NCBI GenBank assembly: GCA_045544455.1
Contig: JAZPYZ010000022.1
Span: 1 to 64,000, forward strand
Source: JAZPYZ01 sp045544455
GTDB lineage: Bacteria > Bacillota > Clostridia > Oscillospirales > Acutalibacteraceae
Direction of reading: 5' to 3'
Length of the DNA stretch: 64,000 nt
Below the pieces are notes generated by a model. That model had not been told where the DNA came from and made no database searches. It worked only from the letters and a program-made list of their open reading frames with translations. The position numbers and the translations under genes are program-made. This document shows, piece by piece, positions 43,088 to 51,884 of this stretch (positions within the stretch are counted from its first letter, which is position 1; every line of letters begins with the position of its first letter).

Positions 43088-44455
43088 TTATTTTCCTACG
43101 CAGAATCGCGCAAAAATATCTTCAATAATCGCTTCGGACGCGCGTTCGCCGGTCAGTTCCCCGATCGCGCCGATCGCGCTATCGATACTGATCGCGGCGG
43201 CATCCGGTGTTAATCCGCTATCCAACGCAAACAACGCTTCGTCAACACCGGCACTCGCGCGCAAGGCGCAATCGCGTTGCCGTTCGGTCGCTAAGATCGG
43301 TTCGTCCCCGGTGATGCCGGCGATGCCGGTAACACGTGCGACCGCCGCGCTCAATTCCGCGATCCCGTCGCCGGTGACGGCGCTGAGTTTCACGGTATGT
43401 TCAAATGCGGTTTGAACCACCGACGGATCCCACGCGGCGGCTTGATCGGTTTTGTTGATGATGGCGATAACAGGTTGTCCATCGAGTTGACGGATGAGAT
43501 CGGTATCGTCGGCGATCAACGGACGACTGCCGTCAAACACCGCCAAGATCAACGCGGCGTGTTTCATACGGGCGCGCGCACGCGCAATGCCGATCGATTC
43601 GACCTCGTCTTCCCCGTCGTGCAGGCCGGCGGTATCGGCTAACCGCAAGGTGACGTCACCGAGCCGCACCGTTTGTTCCACGATATCGCGGGTGGTGCCG
43701 GCGATCGGGGTGACGATACTGCAATCGTAGCCGGTGAGTTGGTTCATCAAGGTAGATTTCCCCACGTTGGGACTGCCGACAATCACCGCATCCACCCCTT
43801 CACGAATAACGCGCCCGGCATCAAAGGTATCCAGTAACGCCGCAAGGCCGCTTTTCGCGGTGCGCAGGATGGATTGCAGTTCCTCAACCGGCAGGTCGGG
43901 GATATCGTCGTCGGGATAGTCGATAAACGCAGCAAAACCGGACGCCGCTTCGGTTAATTGCTGTTTGATGTCGGCCAACGCCCGATAGATCGCGCCTTCA
44001 CGCGCGGCGGCCGCGGTTTTGACCGACAGTTGTCCGTCGGCGGCGATGACCTGCATCACCGCTTCGGCACCGGTGAGATCCATTTTGCCGTTGATAAAGG
44101 CGCGTTTGGTGAATTCCCCGGCGGTGGCAGGCCGCGCACCAGCGGCAATCGCCGCGCGTAACACCCGTTGTAACAAGTATATGCCGCCATGGCAAGAAAA
44201 TTCAACAACCTCTTCTCCGGTATAACTGTGGGGCGCACGAAACACCAACGCCACACAATCGTCCAGGTCGCCGGTTTCGTCAAACACGTGCCCATATAAC
44301 GCCGTATAGCCGGCGGCATCCAGCAAAGACGATCCTTGTTTGGCCGGCCGGAACATCGAATTGGCGATTTGAACCGCGTTGTCGCCGGATAATCGCACCA
44401 CGCCTAAACCGGCCGGTGCGGCCGGTGTCGCGATCGCCGCAATGGTCGTCTGCAT
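43088..44455 (-). CDS. mnmE: tRNA modification GTPase MnmE
   Basis: 455 residues. The N-terminal folate-binding domain (IAAIATPAAPAGLGVVRLSG, EFTKRAFINGKMDLTGAEAV) is followed by the G domain (VGSPNVGKSTLMNQLTG, DTAGLHDGEDEVESIG, NKTD) and the C-terminal CVGK ending with the catalytic Cys. With MnmG it makes the 5-carboxymethylaminomethyl group on U34. The ATG at 44455 has the better spacing from the G-run RBS; an ATG at 44461 would overlap the previous stop by 4 bp. mnmG is not in the window, which is unusual because the pair is often adjacent near the origin. Confidence 0.96.
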   Translation of the reverse strand: MQTTIAAIATPAAPAGLGVVRLSGDNAVQIANSMFRPAKQGSSLLDAAGYTALYGHVFDETGDLDDCVALVFRAPHSYTGEEVVEFSCHGGIYLLQRVLRAAIAAGARPATAGEFTKRAFINGKMDLTGAEAVMQVIAADGQLSVKTAAAAREGAIYRALADIKQQLTEAASGFAAFIDYPDDDIPDLPVEELQSILRTAKSGLAALLDTFDAGRVIREGVDAVIVGSPNVGKSTLMNQLTGYDCSIVTPIAGTTRDIVEQTVRLGDVTLRLADTAGLHDGEDEVESIGIARARARMKHAALILAVFDGSRPLIADDTDLIRQLDGQPVIAIINKTDQAAAWDPSVVQTAFEHTVKLSAVTGDGIAELSAAVARVTGIAGITGDEPILATERQRDCALRASAGVDEALFALDSGLTPDAAAISIDSAIGAIGELTGERASEAIIEDIFARFCVGK

Positions 44456-44457
44456 GA

Positions 44458-47400
44458 TCATATCCCCCCGTTCGCCGTCACCAACTGCACGTTAGACGAG
44501 GTGGTGATCGAGTAATAGTGTGCGAGGATCTGGTCATAGGTCCAACCGTATTCGCCGGCGTAGATCATCGCACCGAGTTGACTTAATCCGACGCCGTGTC
44601 CGTGTCCGTAACAGGTGATGATCACCTGGTTGCCGTTATATTGAATGGTAAACGCGTGCGAAAACAGGTCGAGTGCCGAACGGATCTGACGGCCGGTGAG
44701 ATATTTTTTGGTCGAACCGCTGAAGTAATACGCGTTGGTTTTGGTAACGTAGCGGTTGACGCCGCCGGCGCCGGTTCCGTAAGCCGTGACAGCAAAGGTA
44801 TCCCCGTCGAGATACACCGGTTTGCCCGTGTAGGCGGTGAGTTTATCGGTCAACGTATCCGCCGCCATCTGTTCTTGCGATTGGACGGTGGTGGTTTTGG
44901 TGGGTATATATTTTTGACACATTTCGATGGTTTCGGCCGAACTGTCTACCGATACCAAATGCGCCAAACTGGAACCGAACACCTCGTGATTATTGGCCGT
45001 GATACCGGCAGAAGCGGCATAATACGGCGTATACGGCAGTTTGCCGGTAGACGTATCGATCAGTTTTTCGCCCAATACCGCTTGGACCGCCGCATATACC
45101 CGTTGTTCGGTCGCGGAACCGTTTGGATCGAACGATTTGATAAATGTGACCGGATACGCTTGGTTTTCGGTTTGCACGTAGAACAACACGTAGGTGTAAG
45201 CGGCCACGGCTTGTGCTTTCATCGCCTCGATATTGGCGTTGACGTAGCCGATTTCGTGAAATACCAGTTTCGATAACGCCAAACACACCTCGTCTCGGGT
45301 GCTGTGCGGCAATTCTCCGCTTTCTTTCCCCTTGCCGTAGATGCGGAAATCCGCAAATCGTTCGGTTTCGGACACGGTATCCACCCCTTTAACCGGAGAG
45401 GCCGGCGGTTCGGTCGAACCAAGCGGCAGATAGGTCGGCGCGGTGGTCGTCGTGGTGGTCGTCGTGGTGGTAGGCGGCGCGGTCGTCGTGGTCGACGGGG
45501 CCGTCGTAGTCGTGCCGGTGGTGGTAGACGCACCGGAATCCGTCACGCCGGCGATCCCGCGATACCCATCGGGTAAGATCGCGCGAGTATTGGGTTCGAC
45601 CGTGATATCGGTGGTGGGTTCCCACACCTTTTTCGCCGCGATAATCAGACGCACCCCGTCGAGCCCGGTTTCGACCGACAGGTCGGTATCGAGCAACAAC
45701 AACTGGTCGGTGATATCCGGTTCGACCGAGACGTTAAACAACGAACGGGCTTGCAGTTCGCTGATAAAGGTCACGAATTTATCGTCGTCCGAATGCGGAT
45801 GTTTGGTATAGTCGAACGCGCCTTCGGTTTCGTCCGGTTGGACCACCGCTACCGCAAAGATCTCCCAACGGGCGGTTTCGAACAAAGTATCCATCTGCAT
45901 CGAGGGATGGTCGCGCAAAAACGCTGCGTCGGCGTACTGCACCAGTTCGGCAAATCCTTGTTGTTCCTCGACGTTACTGCCGGTGATCCGCAATACACGG
46001 TTGTTGGAATAAATGCTGTAAAACGAGGCGTCGTGCGAGAAATACGGCGTGCCGATCTCGCTTTCCTCGCGGTTGAAATCGTGGGTTTGATAGTAGGTTT
46101 CGTCAATCGATTGCACCACCGGCGTATCGATAGTTGTTCCCGGGATGGTTAACCAACCACGCACGTCGTCGTTGGTCTCGTACAAGGTGACAAACTGTTC
46201 GAGCATGCCTTCGGGTGCATCGGGTTTCTCTTGGTCTTCTTGGTCGATCTGCCAATCATAGTCGCCCTCGGTCACGACGTCGCGAGTCGGGAACAACCAT
46301 TGATACAACGCGGTATTGTTCCACCACGGCAATGCCCATTCGGTGAACATAAACGCGACGAACGAACCGAGTAAAAGCAACATCCATACGATACTTTTGA
46401 TCCATTTGGCGGTGCGACTGCCCTTCCACGGCCAGATGCCGCCCATACCGGTGGGTTTGGCGTCCACCGGGGCACGTTCAATCACCGTGGGTTCGGGTTG
46501 ATCGGCAGACGGTTGAATCAACAGGCCGCCGGCCATGACCGTCGGGATCGCCAGCAAATACCGGCGCACCAGATCCAGCGCGTGGGAGGTGGCCAAATAC
46601 CGCACCTGTTCCCGGTCGTTGAGCCGGCCGGAGGTGATCTTTTTCACCCAAACGCGTTTTTCGTCGGCTAACGCGATATATACCGTGCCGACGGGTTTTC
46701 CTTCGCTTTCGTCGGGACCGGCCACGCCCGAAATGCCTACGCCGAGGTCGGCGTTGCCGACGCGGCGCGCACCGATGGCCATCGCACTGACGGTTTCGGC
46801 ACTGATCGCGCCGTATTGATCCAACATTTCTTGCGGCACACCGAGCACTTGATGTTTAATCTCGTTGGAATACGAAGCAATACCGCAATCAAACACGTCC
46901 GATACGCCGGGCACTTCGGTCAAACGACCGGATAACAGGCCGGCGGTACAGGATTCGGCGGTGGCGATCTTTAAACCGTGTTGGCGCAACATCGACACGA
47001 CCACCTGTTGCAGGTTGCCGTCCCCGATAAGGTATACCGCGTCGCCTAACCGGTCACGAATTTGATCGATCGCCGGTTGACACAGCGCGTGGGCTTGTTC
47101 TTCGTCGGCGGCACGCGCGGTCACGCGCAACACCACTTCACCCGATTTGGCATACGGGGCAACCGTCGGGTTTTCGCCGGCCATCAGGTCGGCGCACCGT
47201 TCGGAAATGGTGGATTCCGGAATACCGAACACGTGCAGATTATGCGACAAGATCACCCCGTCGGTAAAACCGGCGAGATACGGCGCTACGTGGGTTTCGA
47301 ACATGGGAATCAGTTCGCGTGGCGGACCGGGTAACATCACCACGATCGTGCCGCCGTGTTCTACCGCGCAACCCGGCGCGGTACCGAACGCGTTGGGAAA

Positions 47401-47778
47401 CACGGTGCACCCGGCCGGCAACATCGCTTGTTTTTCGTTGTTGGCGGTCATGGGATTGCCGGTACGGGCAAAATACGCGCGGATGGCGTTTAAACTCTCT
47501 TCGTGGGCGACTAACTCAATCCCCAACACGTCACTGACCGTTTCGCGCGTCAGATCGTCCTGTGTCGGGCCGAGACCGCCCGTAATCACGATCAGATCAC
47601 TGCGCAAAATCGCGGCGCGCAACTCGGTTTGTAACCGGTCGACGTTATCGCCGACGGTCGATTGATGCAACACCGACACGCCAAGCGCAGCCAGTTCTTT
47701 AGATAAAAACTGACTGTTGGAATTTAAAATATCCCCGAGCAACAACTCGGTGCCGACGGTGATGATTTCGGCGTTCAA
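44458..47778 (-). CDS. CinA - transmembrane - pseudo-sortase - SpoIID/LytB fusion protein
   Basis: 1,106 residues from a TTG at 47778, supported by AAAGGAG 8 nt upstream. Residues 1-410 are a complete CinA: MoCF-like part (IITVGTELLLGDILN, TGGLGPTQDDLT, LPGPPRELIPMF) and amidase part (TAESCTAGLLSGRL, GISGVAGPDESEGKPVGTVY), which deamidates nicotinamide mononucleotide. A basic linker and membrane helix follow (462-484). Residues 525-718 have a class B sortase layout, but the His of GHN is GSN (600-602) and the catalytic TC is DTD (697-699); only the Arg (710) remains. A Thr-rich linker (750-790) leads to a SpoIID/LytB domain (825-1100) that keeps the catalytic Glu (IEAMKAQAVAAYTY, Glu851) and YGHGHGVGLSQLGA. 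All parts are in one uninterrupted frame. It lies between thiI and mnmE. The domain calls are firm; the joint role is unknown. Confidence 0.9.
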   Translation of the reverse strand: MNAEIITVGTELLLGDILNSNSQFLSKELAALGVSVLHQSTVGDNVDRLQTELRAAILRSDLIVITGGLGPTQDDLTRETVSDVLGIELVAHEESLNAIRAYFARTGNPMTANNEKQAMLPAGCTVFPNAFGTAPGCAVEHGGTIVVMLPGPPRELIPMFETHVAPYLAGFTDGVILSHNLHVFGIPESTISERCADLMAGENPTVAPYAKSGEVVLRVTARAADEEQAHALCQPAIDQIRDRLGDAVYLIGDGNLQQVVVSMLRQHGLKIATAESCTAGLLSGRLTEVPGVSDVFDCGIASYSNEIKHQVLGVPQEMLDQYGAISAETVSAMAIGARRVGNADLGVGISGVAGPDESEGKPVGTVYIALADEKRVWVKKITSGRLNDREQVRYLATSHALDLVRRYLLAIPTVMAGGLLIQPSADQPEPTVIERAPVDAKPTGMGGIWPWKGSRTAKWIKSIVWMLLLLGSFVAFMFTEWALPWWNNTALYQWLFPTRDVVTEGDYDWQIDQEDQEKPDAPEGMLEQFVTLYETNDDVRGWLTIPGTTIDTPVVQSIDETYYQTHDFNREESEIGTPYFSHDASFYSIYSNNRVLRITGSNVEEQQGFAELVQYADAAFLRDHPSMQMDTLFETARWEIFAVAVVQPDETEGAFDYTKHPHSDDDKFVTFISELQARSLFNVSVEPDITDQLLLLDTDLSVETGLDGVRLIIAAKKVWEPTTDITVEPNTRAILPDGYRGIAGVTDSGASTTTGTTTTAPSTTTTAPPTTTTTTTTTTAPTYLPLGSTEPPASPVKGVDTVSETERFADFRIYGKGKESGELPHSTRDEVCLALSKLVFHEIGYVNANIEAMKAQAVAAYTYVLFYVQTENQAYPVTFIKSFDPNGSATEQRVYAAVQAVLGEKLIDTSTGKLPYTPYYAASAGITANNHEVFGSSLAHLVSVDSSAETIEMCQKYIPTKTTTVQSQEQMAADTLTDKLTAYTGKPVYLDGDTFAVTAYGTGAGGVNRYVTKTNAYYFSGSTKKYLTGRQIRSALDLFSHAFTIQYNGNQVIITCYGHGHGVGLSQLGAMIYAGEYGWTYDQILAHYYSITTSSNVQLVTANGGI

Positions 47779-47825
47779 AACGGTCTCTCCTTTCGCGCCC
47801 ATTTCCGAAACACGGCGTATGGCCG

Positions 47826-49004
47826 TTATCGGATCCGCATCCAGCGCAGATTCGACATCGCCTGTTCGACCAATTCGTCGATCGGCAAACGGCTTTCGGC
47901 GCGTTCGGCCATCTCGACAGTCGGGCGGGTGCGCGGATGTTTGGGGGTAAATACGGTACAACAATCTTCGTACGGCAGGATCGAGATCTCAAACGTTTCG
48001 ATCTTGCGTGCGATCTGAATGATTTCTTCTTTATCCATCCCGATGACCGGACGGAATACCGGCAAGGTGGTGACCGCATCGGTACACATCAACGCCGGAA
48101 TGGTTTGACTGGCGACCTGGGCCACACTTTCGCCGGTAATCAACGCGCCGCAGTCTTCCTTGCGGGCGATTTGTTCGGCAATGCGCATCATCATACGGCG
48201 CATGGTGACGGTAAACATCTCTTCGGGACTGAGATCCCGGATGCGTTCTTGAATCTCGGTAAACGGAACGATACACAGCGAAATGGTACCGGCATATCGC
48301 GCCACCTGTTTGAGTAGTGAAATAACCTTTTGTTCGGCGCGTTCACTGGTATACGGCGGCGATGCAAAATGGATGCAGGTCAATTCGATCCCGCGTTTGG
48401 CCATCATGTACGCCGCGACCGGCGAATCGATACCGCCGGAAATGAGCAGGGCCGCTTTGCCACCGGTTCCGACCGGTAATCCGCCGGCGCCCGGCAGTTG
48501 GGCCGCGTGAATATACGCACCGAAATCCCGAATCTCTACCCAAACGGTGACGTCGGGATGGTGTACGTCCACCTTCAGATGCGGAAACGCGGCGAGTAAC
48601 GCGCCGCCGACCTGGGCCCCGATCTGGGGCGACGTTAACGGAAACTGTTTATCGCTGCGGCGTGCTTCAACCTTAAAGGTGCGTGCCGTGGATAACCATT
48701 CCCGCACGTAGTCGGGCGCCGCTTGTTGAATCGCGGTGATATCTTTCTCCACCATCAACGCACGGGTATACGCCGAAATGCCGAATACCCGCGATACGCG
48801 GTCACACGCCTCGTCCAAATCGAGATCGTCTTCCAACGGACGGATAAAGATGGTGGATTGTGATTTGCGGATATCAAACGCACCCAGTTCTTTCAAGCGC
48901 CACCGCAGATTGTGGATGAGCACATCCTCAAAATGGCCGCGGTTTAATCCTTTGAGTGCCAATTCTCCGTTTTTAATTAAGATCATTTCCTGCCGATTTT
49001 GCAT
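47826..49004 (-). CDS. thiI: tRNA 4-thiouridine synthetase ThiI
   Basis: 392 residues from the ATG at 49004, with GAGG 6 nt upstream. NFLD and THUMP domains (about 1-165; MILIKNGELALKGLNR) are followed by the PP-loop AANH domain (LLISGGIDSPVAAYMM). The conserved EDCCTVFTPKHPRT near the C-terminus contains cysteines. It has no rhodanese domain, as usual in Firmicutes. It activates U8 of tRNA for sulfur transfer and may also serve thiamine synthesis. Its usual partner cysteine desulfurase lies upstream, but here a sortase gene is placed between them. Confidence 0.96.
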   Translation of the reverse strand: MQNRQEMILIKNGELALKGLNRGHFEDVLIHNLRWRLKELGAFDIRKSQSTIFIRPLEDDLDLDEACDRVSRVFGISAYTRALMVEKDITAIQQAAPDYVREWLSTARTFKVEARRSDKQFPLTSPQIGAQVGGALLAAFPHLKVDVHHPDVTVWVEIRDFGAYIHAAQLPGAGGLPVGTGGKAALLISGGIDSPVAAYMMAKRGIELTCIHFASPPYTSERAEQKVISLLKQVARYAGTISLCIVPFTEIQERIRDLSPEEMFTVTMRRMMMRIAEQIARKEDCGALITGESVAQVASQTIPALMCTDAVTTLPVFRPVIGMDKEEIIQIARKIETFEISILPYEDCCTVFTPKHPRTRPTVEMAERAESRLPIDELVEQAMSNLRWMRIR

Positions 49005-49018
49005 GGTATCCCTCACTC

Positions 49019-49043
49019 CACGCCCGTGGATTTACCGGGCGTG
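49019..49043. promoter_or_regulatory. Hairpin between the sortase gene and thiI
   Basis: CACGCCCG and CGGGCGTG form an 8-bp stem with a 9-nt loop. On the minus strand it ends about 15 nt before the thiI start, with no T-run after it, so it is more likely a leader stem or RNA-processing site than a terminator. Confidence 0.4.
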
Positions 49044-49055
49044 TTTTCGTTATGA

Positions 49056-50474
49056 TCAAGTCGACGGGGTAGCCGTCGTGGTGGTCGTGGTGGTCGATTC
49101 GCCACTCGACGAGGTATCGGACCCGGAGGTCGTCGTGGTCGTGCCGGTGGTGCCGCCGAACAGTTTCGACGTGTAGAAATCCGGCACCTGCAGATGATGG
49201 TTTACATACCACGCATACGGCATGATGACGTCTTTGTTCGCGGTGATGGCATTTTCGTCGGTCTCGTACGATTCGTGCGAACGCAACAACCGCGCAAACA
49301 CCGCAATGCGTCCGTTTTTCAGTTTGGACGTGTTTTCGGTCGTGCAGGTAGACAACACCAACAACTGATCGTCCGGCCGGATGTCTACCGCGTCATAGTT
49401 CCAGTATGACCGGGTGCGGACCTGTTCGATAAAGTCCAGGAATTCCGCATCGCCGGAAAACACCTTTTGCCGGTAATCGAAATAGTATTTCTCCTCGGCA
49501 TCTTCGTCGAACATCGCGATCGCAAACACGCGATATACCTCATGCCCGTACAGGGTTTCGAGCGCGATGCTGGTGGCGTTGCGCGCTTTGTCCAGGTTGG
49601 TGGTCAGCGAAATGACGTCCGAGAACATCTGGCCGTTGATGTTGTTATGACCGTAGACGATGGTGCTTCTCAGGTTGTTACGGAAGGTATCCACCCAGTT
49701 TTGTTCGTCAAAGAACAACGCACCGTTGCTGTTTTTCTTTTTGTAAAAATCGTGATCCAGATAATACTCGTTATCCCCCGACCACATGACCGGATACTCG
49801 ATATCCAATTGGTTGGATCCGTCATCCGATTCAAAGATCAAGTAGCCGCGCAGATCGTTGTTTTGGGCATACATCGCTTTGAGCACGTTGGTCATGCCGG
49901 ACGGAAATTCTACCCCTTGATACTCGATCGGTACGTCGACCGGCGCATCGGGATTGTATAAATCGCTGACACTGTTGTACGTCTGCTCGTTCATAAACGG
50001 CACGTACACCATATCGTATACCAAATAGCATATCGAACTCAGCAACGATACGATCGCGACCAAAAACACGGACTTGCGCACCTTTTCGCGGCCGGAGTCG
50101 CGTTTGGTTGGGAATATTTTACCCAGTTTTTCACCGATCTTATGCATGGCGCGGCGGCTGTATTTCGCCGGAACGACCGCTTCTTCTGCCTCGGATTCCC
50201 GTTCGGACGAAACCGCATATACCAACGACATATCTTTCGGCGTTGCCGACGGAGCAGTATCTTCCTCCGGTTGCGCATCGCCTTGTTCGGCCGCGTCCTC
50301 AACCGGTTCTTCCGTTTCCGCAACCGCGTCCTCGGCCGGCGGTTCGGCAACAGCCGGTTCCGCCGGTTGGGTAGCCAGATCGTCCAACACTTCGTCTACC
50401 GTTTCGTCCAAATTGGGTTCGACCGGGTTGGTGTCGGTGTTGGGCAATTGATTGTTTTCCCGTTCGGTATTCAT
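49056..50474 (-). CDS. Class B sortase with long acidic cytoplasmic N-terminus
   Basis: 472 residues from the ATG at 50474, with GAAGGAG 9 nt upstream. Residues about 1-135 are Glu/Pro/Ala-rich and cytoplasmic, a membrane helix lies at about 140-160, and the sortase domain covers about 185-415. The catalytic residues are all present: IVYGHNNINGQMFSDV (His), LVLSTCTTE (Cys) and GRIAVFAR (Arg). A Thr/Ser-rich tail follows. It should cleave a sorting signal and attach surface proteins to peptidoglycan; the 1,166-residue protein at 12319 ends in a plausible signal (NSNTG). The acidic N-terminal extension is unusual for class B enzymes, which normally have a short one. Confidence 0.93.
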   Translation of the reverse strand: MNTERENNQLPNTDTNPVEPNLDETVDEVLDDLATQPAEPAVAEPPAEDAVAETEEPVEDAAEQGDAQPEEDTAPSATPKDMSLVYAVSSERESEAEEAVVPAKYSRRAMHKIGEKLGKIFPTKRDSGREKVRKSVFLVAIVSLLSSICYLVYDMVYVPFMNEQTYNSVSDLYNPDAPVDVPIEYQGVEFPSGMTNVLKAMYAQNNDLRGYLIFESDDGSNQLDIEYPVMWSGDNEYYLDHDFYKKKNSNGALFFDEQNWVDTFRNNLRSTIVYGHNNINGQMFSDVISLTTNLDKARNATSIALETLYGHEVYRVFAIAMFDEDAEEKYYFDYRQKVFSGDAEFLDFIEQVRTRSYWNYDAVDIRPDDQLLVLSTCTTENTSKLKNGRIAVFARLLRSHESYETDENAITANKDVIMPYAWYVNHHLQVPDFYTSKLFGGTTGTTTTTSGSDTSSSGESTTTTTTTATPST

Positions 50475-50512
50475 ATTCGACAACTCCTTCTTTGTGTCTG
50501 TTACGGTTTATG

Positions 50513-51649
50513 TTATCGGGCGCGCGCCAAGGTGCGCATCCCTTCATGCAAGACGGCAACCAACCGGTCGATATCTGCTTCGGTGTTTTGCCGGCCAAAA
50601 CTGATCCGCAATGCGGAATCGGCTTCGCGTTTCGGGAGTCCCATCGCCATCAACACGGCGCTTGGTTTCCCTTTAGCACAGGCCGAACCACTGGACAGAT
50701 AGATCTCGCGCGAGGCGAGAAAATGCAACATGGTTTCGCTGCGAATACCAATGACCGACAGGTTGACGATTGCCGGCAGATGGTTGGCCGGACGGTGGAA
50801 CACGATCCCGTCTTCCCCCTCGAGTGCCGTGACCAATCGATCGCACAACGTCTGCATATGGCGGCGATGTTCCGTCAAGTTCGGTAACGCCCGGATCGCC
50901 GCGCCAAACGCCGCGATCAACGGAACCGCTTCGGTCCCGCCGCGCAAACCGCGTTCTTGTTCACCGCCGCAGATCAACGGACGGATCCGTTCATTTTTGC
51001 GGATATACAGCGCACCACACCCTTTGGGCGCGTGCAATTTATGCGCGCTGACCGTGAGAAAATGCACGCCGAGTTTGCGCACGTTGACCGGCAGTTTGCC
51101 GATCGCTTGTACCGCGTCACAATGTATCTTCGCGTTTGGGAACTCCCGCGCGATCGCCGCGGCGGTTTCGGCCACCGGAAAAATGGCACCGGTTTCGTTA
51201 TTGACCAACATCATGCTGACCAACACGGTGTCCGGTCGACAGGCCGCGAGCATCTGTTCGGCCGCGATATCGCCGTGTTCATCCGGCAACACACGCGTGA
51301 CTTCGTACCCGTTTTGTTCCAACGTGGCGGCCGCGGCACCCACCGAAGAATGTTCCACCGCGGTGATCACCACGTGTTTACCGACACGCGGGCGAGCGGT
51401 ACAACTGCCGATGATGGCGAGATTGTTGGCCTCGGTGCCGCCGGACGTGAAGAGAATTTCGTCTTCCCTGGCCCCGATCAGCGTGGCAACCGCTTCTCTT
51501 GCGGCATTCAACTCCTGCTCGGCCCGGATACCCAACGTGTGCAAAGACGACGGATTGCCGAACGTATCGGTCATCATCGCCATCGCTTTGGCGGCGGCTT
51601 GTTCACACACCGGCGTCGTCGCACTGTTATCCAAATAGCACAGATCCAT
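50513..51649 (-). CDS. Cysteine desulfurase (NifS/IscS type)
   Basis: 378 residues from the ATG at 51649, with AGGAG 9 nt upstream. PLP-enzyme motifs are clear: YLDNSATTPVC, FTSGGTEANNLAI, AVEHSSVGAA, VSAHKLHAPKGCGALY (Schiff-base Lys) and SSGSACAKGKPSAVL with the catalytic Cys. It provides persulfide sulfur. Position upstream of thiI in the same operon suggests it serves 4-thiouridine formation. Confidence 0.95.
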   Translation of the reverse strand: MDLCYLDNSATTPVCEQAAAKAMAMMTDTFGNPSSLHTLGIRAEQELNAAREAVATLIGAREDEILFTSGGTEANNLAIIGSCTARPRVGKHVVITAVEHSSVGAAAATLEQNGYEVTRVLPDEHGDIAAEQMLAACRPDTVLVSMMLVNNETGAIFPVAETAAAIAREFPNAKIHCDAVQAIGKLPVNVRKLGVHFLTVSAHKLHAPKGCGALYIRKNERIRPLICGGEQERGLRGGTEAVPLIAAFGAAIRALPNLTEHRRHMQTLCDRLVTALEGEDGIVFHRPANHLPAIVNLSVIGIRSETMLHFLASREIYLSSGSACAKGKPSAVLMAMGLPKREADSALRISFGRQNTEADIDRLVAVLHEGMRTLARAR

Positions 51650-51721
51650 TCTCTCACTCTCCTTTGCGCCGTAACCTTTCGTAAAATCCATCTCGACAGT
51701 TACCCTATTATACATCTTAAT

Positions 51722-51750
51722 ATTATAGCGTATCTGAGCCCAATTCGCAA
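51722..51750 (-). promoter_or_regulatory. Sigma-A promoter for the cysteine desulfurase operon
   Basis: On the minus strand, TTGCGA, 17 nt and TATAAT lie about 75 nt before the start at 51649. Confidence 0.7.
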
Positions 51751-51846
51751 CCTTTTTTCTTTTAACATTCTTTGAATTTCCGGTGGAAAAGTTTGCGATA
51801 AACAAAGCGTATTATTTTTAGCAAATATTCCTTGCTGTATATCAAA

Positions 51847-51873
51847 AAACGCTCCCTTTTTCAGGGAGCGTTT
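51847..51873 (-). terminator. Terminator of the mrnC-YitT unit
   Basis: AAACGCTCCC and GGGAGCGTTT form a 10-bp stem followed on the minus strand by TTTTTT-type sequence. Confidence 0.88.
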
Positions 51874-51884
51874 CGAGTTGGTGA

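Noticed and set aside
44990..45560. Simple-sequence Thr-codon tract in the fusion gene as a phase-variable repeat
   Set aside because: The codons vary (ACC, ACG, ACA) and do not form a pure short tandem repeat, so slippage is unlikely.
44458..47778. The CinA fusion as a simple frameshift or assembly join
   Set aside because: The junction is in frame, contains a plausible linker and membrane helix, and base composition does not change. It cannot be fully excluded without reads, so the fusion is kept as a finding.
47779..47964. N-terminal extension of the CinA fusion to 47964
   Set aside because: It overlaps the end of thiI and is not CinA-like; the TTG at 47778 has a strong RBS and begins the conserved CinA sequence.
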